Assembly: GCF_030464885.1 (NCBI RefSeq)
Contig: NZ_JALPRJ010000034.1
Location: 31,481-95,480, forward strand
Direction of reading: 5' to 3'
Length of the DNA stretch: 64,000 nt
DNA from: Caballeronia sp. SEWSISQ10-4 2
GTDB lineage: Bacteria; Pseudomonadota; Gammaproteobacteria; Burkholderiales; Burkholderiaceae
A program made the position numbers and the translations under genes. Every line of letters begins with the position of its first letter. The first letter of the stretch is position 1. This document shows, piece after piece, positions 42,526 to 51,065 of this stretch. Below the pieces are notes generated by a model. That model was not told where the DNA came from. It did no database searches and saw only the letters and a program-made list of their open reading frames with translations.

Positions 42526-44260
42526 TTACTCTGCTGCCTTCTTCGGCGCGCGCCGGCGCGGCGCTGTGCCCTTATGCGCGGCCGCGAGCGCGGTCAGATC
42601 GCGCGCGACGTCGTCCATTACCGGTTCCCATTTCGAGAATTTCTTTTGCCGATACAGCGTGGCCGTCGGATATTACGGACTGTCCGTGCGCTCCAGTTGC
42701 CAGACCCAGTGCGGATTGGTGTCGAGGAGAATCCACGTCGGCTTGCCTAATGCTGCCGCCAGATGCGCCACGCTCGTGCACACGGTAATCACGAGATCAA
42801 GTGAGTCGATGAACGCAGCCGTGTCGTCGAAAGTTTCAAACTTGCCGGTGCGGTCCGCAATCTCAAAACCACCGTCCCGAGCCGTCGATACTGCGCCCGA
42901 CGCATCTTTCTGCAGCGAGAAGAACGCGATGTTCTCGATTCCCTCGAACGCTTTCGCATATCGTTCGATACCCACGCTGCGGAACATGTTGCGCTGATGG
43001 CCTTCGCTGCCGCTCCACACGAGACCGACGCGCAGGCGTTTGTCGTCGGCGAATTCAATGCGCCAGTCGGCGTCGAGATCGGCGTCGGCGGAGAGATAAG
43101 CGCGCTTCGCCGCAATCGTGTCCGCGTCAATGCCGAAGTGAAGCGGCAAGCTCATCAGCGGGAAATGGAAGTCGAACTCGGGCAGCGGGCCATCGTGCGG
43201 CAGGCATTCAACCCCTTTCGGCGCCATGCGCGCCATCAGCGGATGCACCGCTTTGAACGCGGCCCACACCGGCGTGCCGCCCTGCGCGTGAACCTTTTTC
43301 GCGAGCATCGGGACGAAACGGGAGAGCTGCAGCGCGTCGCCGAAACCTTGCTCGCGCGACGGCAACAGGGTTTTGCCGCGCAACGCTTCGCCGTTCCATC
43401 GCGGGGCCGGGAAGTCAGGATGCACGTTGCGCAGTTCGCTAGACCCGTCCCAACGTGACTCGAAATGGGTTCAGCCACGGGCGTAGTTCCCCTGCACGAG
43501 GTCGAGAAGGGAAAGATTGAACGGAAAGCGCGGGAATTGGGGCGCGATATCGGCCGCCGCTTTCGCAGCTTCGGTTGCGTCTTGCCAACGCTGCGCTTCC
43601 TTCAGCGCGAGACTGTAGTTCGACAACGCGAGCGCATTCGCCGGACCGATCTCAACCGAGCGCTTGCCGGCCACGAGCACGCTCGAGTTCCCAGTGGCGC
43701 GGATACACGCGCGACAGATTCGTCCACGCTTCGATATCGGCGGAATTCGCGGCGACGGCCTCTTCCAGCACGATCAGCGCTTTCTCTTCGTTGCCCGAGA
43801 TTTCGTACGCGACTGCCAGATTATTGCGCAGTGTGGGCACGGCCGGATTGATTGCGTGAGCGCGCTCGTAGAAAGGGATTGCATCGGCGTGACGGCCGGC
43901 GAGCTGGAGCGCATACCCGAGATACCAGGGCGTGAGCGCGTGCGGCGGATGGCTATCGACGAGTTGAGCCGCGAGTTGAATGCCGTCCGGGATGCGGTTT
44001 TGCTTCAGCATGGAATCGACCAGGTCGAGGCCTGTCTCCGGCCGATCGGATTGCAACATCATGGCGGCCTGTAGCCACACGGCGCGTTCGACCTGATTGC
44101 CTTGCGCATTCGCGGTTCGGGCGTTGTCGATGAACGCGTTCAGCGCACGCGGGATAATGGCGTCCTGGACGGCACCGGTTTGCGGCGCTTCGCTGAGAAG
44201 CCGATCGGAGTGATTGGAGTGATCGGAGGCGTGGCTGGGAGACGAGTGGCTGCGAGTCAT
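42526..44260 (-). pseudogene. TPR-repeat glycosyltransferase-like gene, broken
   Basis: The N-terminal part (44260 down to about 43672) has TPR helices such as PTLRNNLAVAYEISGNEEKA and ends NLSRVYPRHWELERA. There two bases are missing; the sequence resumes in another frame as LVAGKRSVEIGPANALALSNY. In that frame a TGA (43471-43473) replaces a Trp expected in GNYARG(W), and after the GT41/heptosyltransferase-like part (LVWSGSEGHQRNMFRSV, VCTSVAHLAAALGKPTWIL) a TAA (42673-42675) replaces the Trp expected in ERTDSP(W)YPTATLYRQ. The reading then continues to a natural stop at 42526. The intact family is predicted to glycosylate proteins or surface glycans. Confidence 0.85.
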
Positions 44261-44367
44261 TTGAGTGTGCGGCCCGGCCGCCCTGTACGAGACAACACTC
44301 GATGTTGCGGTAACCCGCCAAGTCCAGCCATTAGACTATTCTGAAATTTGAGGCGAAATTCACTGCG

Positions 44368-45702
44368 ATGCATCGAATAACGAACACCGGCCGCGTCAAT
44401 CTCGGTCACCTGTTTTGGCTTCGCAGCCTGGCGATCATCGGTCAACTGGTGACGATCGCTGTCGTACAGACGTTTTACGGCGCGCATCTCCCGTTAGCTG
44501 CAATGCTGACCATTGTCGCGCTGGAGGTCTTGTTCAACGCACTGACATGGATACGCGTCGCGCGTGCACAGCCTGAAACGAATCTCGAACTGTTCGGGCA
44601 GCTCTGGGTCGATCTCGGTGCGCTGTCCGCTTTGCTGTTTCTGAGCGGTGGCGCGACGAATCCGTTTGTCACGCTGTACCTGCCGTCGCTGGCGATTGCG
44701 TCCGCCGTGCTGCCGTGGCGTCTGACGGTGTGGCTCGCGTTGTTCGCCGTTGCCTGTTATTCGCTGCTGACAGTCAGCTACGTGCCGCTGAACATGGAAG
44801 ACCCGCTGAATCTGTTCGAATATTTCCGCATCGGGCTGTGGGTGAACTTCATGGTCAGCGTGGGATTGATCGGCTGGTTCGTGGCGCGGATGTCGCGGGC
44901 GCTGCGAGCGCGCGATTTCGCTCTGGCCGATGCCCAGGAGCGGCTGCTGCGCGACGAGCGCGCCGTGGCGCTGGGCGTTCAGGCGGCGACGGTCGCGCAC
45001 GAAATCGGCACGCCGCTATCGACGATCGCCATGCTGAGCGAGGAGTTACGCGATTCCGCCCGCCACGACCCGCATCTCGCACCGTATTCCGCCGACATCG
45101 AACTGCTCGAGCAGCAGATGACGTTGTGCACGTCGGCGCTCGCGCGCCTGCGCAGCCGGGCAACCGAACCCGCGCCGCGCCAACCGCTGGATGACTGGCT
45201 CCATGGATTTGTCGAACAATGGCGTCTGCGCCACCCGCACGTGCGTTTCGAGTTGATCGAAGCGGAGGAGCACAAACGCGCGGGGCTGTTTCTCAGCGAT
45301 CCCGTCGCGGTCGGGCAAATCCTGACCATTCTGCTGGATAATGCGGCGCGGGCCAGCAGCGATTCGGTGACGCTCGCGACGTCGGCGAGCCAGCATCTTG
45401 GCGAACCCGTGATTCAATTCGATGTCCGCGACCAAGGCCCGGGGATCCCCGCCGCATTGCGGGGTTCGCTCGGCGCGACACCGGTCGACAGCACGCAAGG
45501 CGGCCACGGTGTCGGCTTGTATCTGGCATTCTCAGCGGCAACGCGGCTTGGCGGGTCGATCGAGCTCACGCCGGCCAGCCCGCGCGGCACGCACGCCATC
45601 TTGCGTCTCGCCGATACAAGCGCCCCCGAATCGCGGGAAAAAGCAGCAAGGACGGGCCGCGGCGGCGTCGCCGCTTCCGTCACCTCGGAGAAAAGAGCAT
45701 GA
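44368..45702 (+). CDS. regB: redox-responsive sensor histidine kinase RegB/PrrB type
   Basis: 444 residues with six transmembrane segments in the first 175. The loop motif GGATNPF (94-100) matches the quinone-binding GGxxNPF of RegB. The H-box is VAHEIGTPLSTI with phospho-acceptor His211; Cys254 aligns with the redox-active cysteine of Rhodobacter RegB. ATPase motifs: ILLDNAARAS, DQGPGIP, GHGVGLYLAFS. RegB senses electron-transport/quinone redox state and phosphorylates RegA. Its stop overlaps the regA start (ATGA). Confidence 0.9.
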   Translation: MHRITNTGRVNLGHLFWLRSLAIIGQLVTIAVVQTFYGAHLPLAAMLTIVALEVLFNALTWIRVARAQPETNLELFGQLWVDLGALSALLFLSGGATNPFVTLYLPSLAIASAVLPWRLTVWLALFAVACYSLLTVSYVPLNMEDPLNLFEYFRIGLWVNFMVSVGLIGWFVARMSRALRARDFALADAQERLLRDERAVALGVQAATVAHEIGTPLSTIAMLSEELRDSARHDPHLAPYSADIELLEQQMTLCTSALARLRSRATEPAPRQPLDDWLHGFVEQWRLRHPHVRFELIEAEEHKRAGLFLSDPVAVGQILTILLDNAARASSDSVTLATSASQHLGEPVIQFDVRDQGPGIPAALRGSLGATPVDSTQGGHGVGLYLAFSAATRLGGSIELTPASPRGTHAILRLADTSAPESREKAARTGRGGVAASVTSEKRA

Positions 45703-46241
45703 GCGATACAAATTTTTTGGTCATCGACGACGATGAGGTTTTCTCGGGCATTCTCGCGCGCGGTTTGACGCGGCGCGGCTATACGCCGCATCAGGCGCAC
45801 GACGCCGCTACGGCGTTGAGGCTGGCGAATACGCAGAAGTTCGGGCAAATCACCGTCGATTTGCACCTCGGCAACGATTCCGGCCTGACGCTCGTTGCGC
45901 CATTGCGCGACCTTCAACCCGACGCGCGAATTCTCGTGCTGACGGGTTACGCGAGCATCGCAACGGCGGTCCAGGCCGTGAAAGACGGCGCCGATAACTA
46001 TCTGGCAAAGCCGGCGAACGTCGAGACGATTTTGTCCGCGCTGCAGGAAGAGGCGAGCGAGCAGACGGCCGAGGAGGCTATCGAGCACCCCGCGCTGCTG
46101 TCCGTCGCACGGCTGGAGTGGGAGCATATCCAGCGCGTGCTGGCCGAGAACAGCGGCAATATTTCAGCCACGGCGCGCGCGTTGAATATGCATCGGCGAA
46201 CACTGCAGCGGAAGCTGGCGAAGAAACCCGTGCGGCAATGA
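45699..46241 (+). CDS. regA: response regulator RegA/PrrA type
   Basis: 180 residues, typical for RegA. Receiver: acidic DDDE (10-13), phospho-acceptor Asp54 in VDLHLGNDSG, conserved Thr in VLTGYAS, Lys in LAKPAN. A short proline-poor linker leads to the Fis-like HTH NSGNISATARALNMHRRTLQRKLAKK, which is nearly invariant in this family. It globally controls respiration, carbon and nitrogen metabolism genes. Followed by a long terminator. Confidence 0.93.
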   Translation: MSDTNFLVIDDDEVFSGILARGLTRRGYTPHQAHDAATALRLANTQKFGQITVDLHLGNDSGLTLVAPLRDLQPDARILVLTGYASIATAVQAVKDGADNYLAKPANVETILSALQEEASEQTAEEAIEHPALLSVARLEWEHIQRVLAENSGNISATARALNMHRRTLQRKLAKKPVRQ

Positions 46242-46256
46242 ATCGATAAATGTTAT

Positions 46257-46289
46257 GTAGAACGTAGAAGGGCGTAGAACGTAAAAGGG
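46257..46289. repeat. imperfect tandem 16-mer after regA
   Basis: GTAGAACGTAGAAGGG and GTAGAACGTAAAAGGG separated by one C; one difference in 16. The second copy runs into the left arm of the terminator. Confidence 0.8.
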
Positions 46290-46337
46290 TGGCTCACGAT
46301 TCCGGCAAATTGCCGGAATCGTGAGCCACCCTTTTTT
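46283..46337. terminator. very long perfect hairpin between regA and hslU
   Basis: A 26-bp uninterrupted inverted repeat (46283-46308 with 46310-46335) around a single central base, from AAAAGGGTGGC to its complement with T-run. Both convergent genes can use it. Most terminators in the window have 8-16 bp stems, so this one is exceptional. Confidence 0.9.
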
Positions 46338-46351
46338 CTGACTTGATTGCG

Positions 46352-47689
46352 TTACAGCACGTAGCGCGACAAATCCTCGTCTTCTGCGACGTCGTTCAAA
46401 GCTTTATCGACATAAGCCGCATCGATTTTCACCGGCTGTCCCGCATGATTGCCCGCAGCGAACGACACTTCCTCGAGCAACTTTTCGATCACGGTATAAA
46501 GCCGCCGCGCACCGATATTCTCGGTCTTCTCATTCACCGAGAACGCGATCTCGGCCATCCTGCGAATACCGTCCGTGCTGAAATCGAGCTGCACGTCTTC
46601 GGTTGCCAGCAGCGCCGTGTACTGCTTCACCAGGCTCGCGTCGGTCGTGTTCAGGATGGACTCGAAGTCTTCCACCGACAGCGAATCCAGCTCCACACGA
46701 ATCGGAAAACGCCCTTGAAGCTCGGGGATCAGATCGCTCGGCTTGGCCAGATGGAACGCGCCGCTCGCGATAAACAGGATGTGATCGGTCTTGATCATCC
46801 CGTATTTCGTATTGATGGTGGTGCCTTCCACGAGCGGCAGCAGGTCGCGCTGTACGCCGGCCCGAGACACTTCCGCGCCGCCCGTCTCGCTGCGTGAAGC
46901 GATCTTGTCGATCTCATCGAGAAACACGATGCCGTTCTGCTCGACGTTCTGAATCGCCTTCGTCTTGACCTCTTCGTCGTTCAGCAGCTTGCCCGCTTCT
47001 TCGTCGGTGAGCAGCTTCAGCGCTTCCTTGACCTTCACCTTGCGCTGCGTCTTCTTGCCGCCGCCGATATTCGCGAACATCGAACGGATCTGGTCGGTCA
47101 TTTCCTCCATGCCCGGCGGCCCCATGATGTCCATGCTCGCTTGGGGCGTTTCGATATCGACTTCCACTTCCTTGTCGTCGAGCAGACCTTCGCGCAGGCG
47201 CTTGCGGAACGTTTGGCGCGTGCTGTTCTGGCTGTCGTCTTGCGTCTCGGCGGCACCGAAACCGACCGGCCGCGCGCTTGGCAGCAGGATGTCGAGGATC
47301 CGGTCTTCGGCGCGATCGATGGCCCGCGAACGCACTTTGCGCATCTCGCTTTCACGCGTCTGCTTGATCGAAATTTCGATCAGGTCACGCACGATGCTGT
47401 CTACATCGCGACCCACGTAACCGACTTCGGTGAACTTCGTCGCCTCGATCTTGATGAACGGCGCGTCGGCGAGTTTTGCCAGCCGACGTGCGATTTCCGT
47501 CTTGCCGACACCGGTCGGTCCGATCATCAGGATGTTCTTCGGCGTGATTTCCTGACGCAACGGCTCGGCGACCTGCTGGCGCCGCCACCGGTTACGCAAC
47601 GCCACGGCGACGGCTTTTTTCGCGCGCCCCTGGCCGATGATGTGTTTGTCGAGTTCCGAGACGATCTCGGCGGGAGTCATGGTGGTCAT
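46352..47689 (-). CDS. hslU: ATP-dependent protease ATPase subunit HslU
   Basis: 445 residues. AAA+ unfoldase that feeds HslV. Walker A is IGPTGVGKTEIARR, Walker B FLDEIDKIA, with sensor and I-domain between (about 110-240). The C-terminal tail EDEDLSRYVL inserts into HslV to activate it and is intact. It follows hslV by 43 bases on the same strand. Confidence 0.97.
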   Translation of the reverse strand: MTTMTPAEIVSELDKHIIGQGRAKKAVAVALRNRWRRQQVAEPLRQEITPKNILMIGPTGVGKTEIARRLAKLADAPFIKIEATKFTEVGYVGRDVDSIVRDLIEISIKQTRESEMRKVRSRAIDRAEDRILDILLPSARPVGFGAAETQDDSQNSTRQTFRKRLREGLLDDKEVEVDIETPQASMDIMGPPGMEEMTDQIRSMFANIGGGKKTQRKVKVKEALKLLTDEEAGKLLNDEEVKTKAIQNVEQNGIVFLDEIDKIASRSETGGAEVSRAGVQRDLLPLVEGTTINTKYGMIKTDHILFIASGAFHLAKPSDLIPELQGRFPIRVELDSLSVEDFESILNTTDASLVKQYTALLATEDVQLDFSTDGIRRMAEIAFSVNEKTENIGARRLYTVIEKLLEEVSFAAGNHAGQPVKIDAAYVDKALNDVAEDEDLSRYVL

Positions 47690-47732
47690 CGTTGGTCCTT
47701 GTCCTGTGCTCGCGAAGACGCGAAAGCGCGTG

Positions 47733-48269
47733 TTACTCGATCGTCTCGATGACGCGATTGTGGTTCGTATAAATGCACATATCGCCCGCGATTGTCAGTG
47801 CCTTTTCGACGATATCGCGCGGCAAGAGTTCGGTGTTTTCGGCGAGCGCCTGAGCCGCGGCCTGGGCATACGCGCCGCCCGAACCGATCGCGCAAATGCC
47901 GTTTTCCGGGTCGAGCACGTCGCCGTTGCCGGTGATCACGAGCGTGGTTTGCGCGTCGGCGGCAATCAGCATGGCCTCCAGCCGGCGCAGCATGCGGTCC
48001 GTGCGCCAGTCTTTAGCGAGCTCGACTGCGGCGCGCGTCAGATTGCCCTGATGCTTTTCCAGCTTCGCTTCGAAACGGTCGAGGAGCGAAAACGCGTCGG
48101 CCGTGCCGCCGGCAAAACCAACCAGCACCTTGCCGCCGTAGATGCGACGCACTTTTTTCGCGCCGCCTTTCATGACGATATTGCCGAGCGTAACCTGGCC
48201 GTCGCCGCCGAGGGCGACTTTGTCGCCGCGTCGCACGGAGACGATGGTCGTGCCGTGAAATTGTTCCAT
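47733..48269 (-). CDS. hslV: ATP-dependent protease subunit HslV
   Basis: 178 residues from the ATG at 48269 (MEQFHGTTIVSVRRG). The short propeptide MEQFHG is removed so that the Thr of TTIVSVRR becomes the N-terminal nucleophile. Ser/Lys partners are in GDGQVTLG and GGAKKVRR; GFAGGTADAF is conserved. First gene of hslV-hslU, a heat-shock protease; no sigma-32 promoter could be placed with confidence in the 400 bases upstream. Confidence 0.96.
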   Translation of the reverse strand: MEQFHGTTIVSVRRGDKVALGGDGQVTLGNIVMKGGAKKVRRIYGGKVLVGFAGGTADAFSLLDRFEAKLEKHQGNLTRAAVELAKDWRTDRMLRRLEAMLIAADAQTTLVITGNGDVLDPENGICAIGSGGAYAQAAAQALAENTELLPRDIVEKALTIAGDMCIYTNHNRVIETIE

Positions 48270-48547
48270 GTGCATTCCTTTGAAAGCGGAGTGGGCGCGG
48301 CAGCCGGTTGACCGGTGTGCCGCCGCGCCGCGGGGAATCCTTTGGGAGCGCGAAGAGCCTGGGCGCGCCGCCAATGTGCGCTCGAACCGACTCTCGTCAC
48401 GCCCGCGCTACGAGAACGCGTCCAGTTCATTTTAGGGCGCTGCGGAATTTATCAAGACGCTTCTTGCGGCATCTTGCACGCGATGGCGTTTGCAGCTTGC
48501 CCGCCTTACGGAATAAGCCTTGCCGGGCCCGAAAGCGGTGCACAAAA

Positions 48548-48583
48548 ACAAAAAGGCACACGTTTTTTCGTGTGCCTTTTTGT
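48548..48583. terminator. terminator downstream of dksA
   Basis: 15-bp stem ACAAAAAGGCACACG / CGTGTGCCTTTTTGT with a T6 loop, 90 bases past the dksA stop on the minus strand. The rest of the 48270-48675 interval contains no evident gene. Confidence 0.85.
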
Positions 48584-48675
48584 GCTTTCAAGTGTTTTTC
48601 AGTCTCTTCGATACAAATCCCAGCCGGCAGGTTTCCCGCCGCGGCCCGAGCCGCAGCGCACGCTGCTCCTGCGGA

Positions 48676-49095
48676 TCAGTCGCCGAACAGCTTCTGGCGC
48701 AATTCGCGTCGTTCCTGCGCTTCGAGCGACAGCGTGGCCGTCGGACGCGCGATCAGGCGGGGAATGCCGATCGGCTCGCCCGTTTCCTCGCACCAGCCGT
48801 AATCGCCGGACTCGATCCGCGCAAGCGACTGCTGCACTTTCTTCAGCAGCTTGCGTTCGCGGTCACGCGTGCGCAGTTCGAGGGCGTGTTCTTCCTCGAT
48901 CGTCGCGCGATCCGCCGGGTCCGGAACGATGACGGTTTCCCGCAGGTTTTCCGTCGTCTGGCCCGCATTCTTGAGAATGTCGGCCTGCAACTGTTCCAGT
49001 CGGACCCTGAAGAACGCGAGTTGATCCTCGTTCATGTAATCCTTGTCGGCCATCTTCAGGATTTCGTCTTCGGTCAACAATCGTTTCGTCGTCAT
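48676..49095 (-). CDS. dksA: RNA polymerase-binding factor DksA (zinc-ligand-poor form)
   Basis: 139 residues from the ATG at 49095 (MTTKRLLTEDEILK). DksA enters the RNAP secondary channel and, with ppGpp, mediates the stringent response. The coiled-coil tip Asp59 and Asp62 (DPADRA) are kept. Of the four zinc cysteines of E. coli DksA only Cys102 remains; the others are Thr105, Ser123 and Ala126 (WCEET; TLSLEAQ). This resembles the zinc-independent DksA2 type of Pseudomonas. A GGAC/AAGCAAGC-like stretch gives a weak SD. Confidence 0.93.
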   Translation of the reverse strand: MTTKRLLTEDEILKMADKDYMNEDQLAFFRVRLEQLQADILKNAGQTTENLRETVIVPDPADRATIEEEHALELRTRDRERKLLKKVQQSLARIESGDYGWCEETGEPIGIPRLIARPTATLSLEAQERRELRQKLFGD

Positions 49096-49789
49096 CTGGC
49101 TTGCTTCTTCAATGTGGGGCGATGTCGTTCGCCATCTTCGCGGTCGCTCGCCGCGCTCGCCGCCGCCGTCGTTCGGGTTACCCGCACTTCGGCGATACTC
49201 GCCAACAACTACTGCATGCACTTACTACGCTAAAACGGGCTGCGATTCTCGGGCCGCCGGGCCGATGCATCTGGACTGATTCCTCTGGCCTGATTTTCAA
49301 GCGGATCGGCCGGTCCTCGATGTTCGGAACAACACCATACTTTTCACTTCCACTCCCTCGTACGGCTTGCGCAACAACGGTGGGAACCCTTTCCAGTACC
49401 CCTCGCGCCGGACACTGTAGCCAAGGCAGGACGGTTTCCCCAGCTTCTCCAGTGGGGCTGTATTGTAACTGAATCGCAAATGCGTACTACAACCAAGCAA
49501 AACACTGGTGCAATTCGTTCGTTATCTCAAAAATATAACGCGCTGACGTTTAAAAAGCGATGGTTCTTGGTGGGCGCGAACACATATTGCAACGACGTCC
49601 ATGGCCAAAAAGCGCCGGCTCCTGGAAGCGCAGCGATTTTAGCCTTGTCGATGTGTCGGATTGGTTGCGCTGCAGGAGAGAAATAGCGAGAAGTGTGCCA
49701 AAACGGAGGCTTTCGGAGGGCGAGAGCGGCGCGAAGCCGTATGACGGCTTCGCGCTTTGTTGACTTCGCCAGTTCCTCAGTTTCCTCGA
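49096..49789. other. 694-base gap between the cobW-type gene and dksA
   Basis: No gene supported by family resemblance, RBS or codon pattern on either strand. It must contain the dksA promoter. A dyad GTTAT (49521-49525) / ATAAC (49535-49539) with a 9-base spacer could be an operator, but the spacing does not fit Zur. The sequence between 49480 and 49560 is AT-richer than its surroundings. Confidence 0.4.
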
Positions 49790-50881
49790 TCAGACCAGGC
49801 AGGCGCTCAACCCGTCGATGATCAAATCCTGCGGCAGTTCGATACCGATGAACACCATCTTGCTGTTCTTCTTTTCGATCGGTTGCCACTTGGCGGCAAG
49901 ATCACTGCCCATCATCTGATGCACGCCCTGGAACACGACCTTGCGATCGACGCCCTTCATATAAAGCACGCCCTTGTAGCGCAGCAGGCGTTCGCCGTAG
50001 ATTTGCAAGATGCCGCCCAGGAAGTCCTCGAGCCGGTTGGGATCGAAGGCGCGGTCACTGCGGAATACGAACGACTTGATCTTGTCGTCGTGGTGCGCGT
50101 GATGGTGATTCGCGTGACCATGCTCGTGCTCGTGGTCGTGGCTGTGATCGTGACCGCAGGTGGCGTGGTCGTGATCGTCGTCGTGTGCGTGGTCGTGCCC
50201 GGCGTGATCGTGATCGTGCGCTTGATCGTCTTCTGCCAGGAAATCCGGGTCGATTTCAAGCTTCGAGTTCAGATTGAAGCCGCGCAGATCGAAGATTTCC
50301 TTGATGTCCGCTTCCCCGAAATTCACCACTTTAATCGCGGCGCGCGGGTTCATGTGAATCAGCCGGTGCTTGAGCGCATCGAGGGCTGCGGCGTCGACCA
50401 GATCCGACTTGGTGATAAACAGCCGGTCTGCAAAACCCACCTGGCGTTGCACGACTTCGTGCTCGTCAAGCTGATGATTGGCGTGCTTGGCATCGACCAG
50501 CGTGATGATGGCGTCGAGCAGGAATTCGTCGGCGATGGTGTTGTCCATGAAGAACGTCTGCGCAACCGGGCCAGGATTTGCGAGGCCAGTTGTTTCGATC
50601 ACCACGCGGTCGAAGTTCAGCGTGCCGGCCTTCTTGCGGTCAGCGAGATCTTCCAGCGCGCGCGCCAGATCGCCGCGGATCGTGCAGCAGATGCAGCCGT
50701 TGCTCATCTGGATGATCTGCTCGTTCGTTTCCTGGACGAGGATCTCGTTGTCGATATTCTCTTCGCCGAACTCGTTCTCGATCACGGCGATCTTCATGCC
50801 GTGCTTGTCGTTCAGGATGCGCTTGAGCAACGTGGTTTTGCCGCTGCCCAGAAAGCCGGTCAGGATGGTAACGGGAATCAT
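49790..50881 (-). CDS. CobW/ZNG1-type GTP-binding metallochaperone with His-rich insert
   Basis: 363 residues from the ATG at 50881. G3E GTPase features: Walker A TGFLGSGKTT (8-17), metal motif CICC (63-66), ETTGLANPGP, and the guanine motif TKSD. Between the GTPase and C-terminal domains, residues about 218-267 form a His/Asp-rich segment (HDHDHAGHDHAHDDDHDHA and HGHANHHHAHHDD) that likely binds zinc or another metal. The family inserts or moves metals, mostly zinc. It lies 694 bases upstream of dksA on the same strand. Confidence 0.92.
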   Translation of the reverse strand: MIPVTILTGFLGSGKTTLLKRILNDKHGMKIAVIENEFGEENIDNEILVQETNEQIIQMSNGCICCTIRGDLARALEDLADRKKAGTLNFDRVVIETTGLANPGPVAQTFFMDNTIADEFLLDAIITLVDAKHANHQLDEHEVVQRQVGFADRLFITKSDLVDAAALDALKHRLIHMNPRAAIKVVNFGEADIKEIFDLRGFNLNSKLEIDPDFLAEDDQAHDHDHAGHDHAHDDDHDHATCGHDHSHDHEHEHGHANHHHAHHDDKIKSFVFRSDRAFDPNRLEDFLGGILQIYGERLLRYKGVLYMKGVDRKVVFQGVHQMMGSDLAAKWQPIEKKNSKMVFIGIELPQDLIIDGLSACLV

Positions 50882-51065
50882 GATGGTCGCCCTGTTCTTT
50901 AAAGTCGAAGGATCGTGCGGCATGTTTTCGGGCCGCAGGCTTTATCCGCGCTGCCTGCGCTGCGCTCGAAAACACGCGGTCGGTCGATTATTGAAACATA
51001 TTTGTCAAGCGGGCGCTCTCTACGCCCCTGAACGCGCGCTGTCCGAAGCGTTCAACTATGGGCGA

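Noticed and set aside
49480..49889. Possible small genes in the dksA-cobW gap on both strands
   Set aside because: Products resemble no family, the minus-strand frame runs into the CobW-type gene, and no Shine-Dalgarno supports them.
50970..51000. A partly palindromic TGAAACATATTTGTCA considered as a Zur box before the CobW-type gene
   Set aside because: Only about 12 of 16 positions are symmetrical, and it lacks the GTTATA/TATAAC core.
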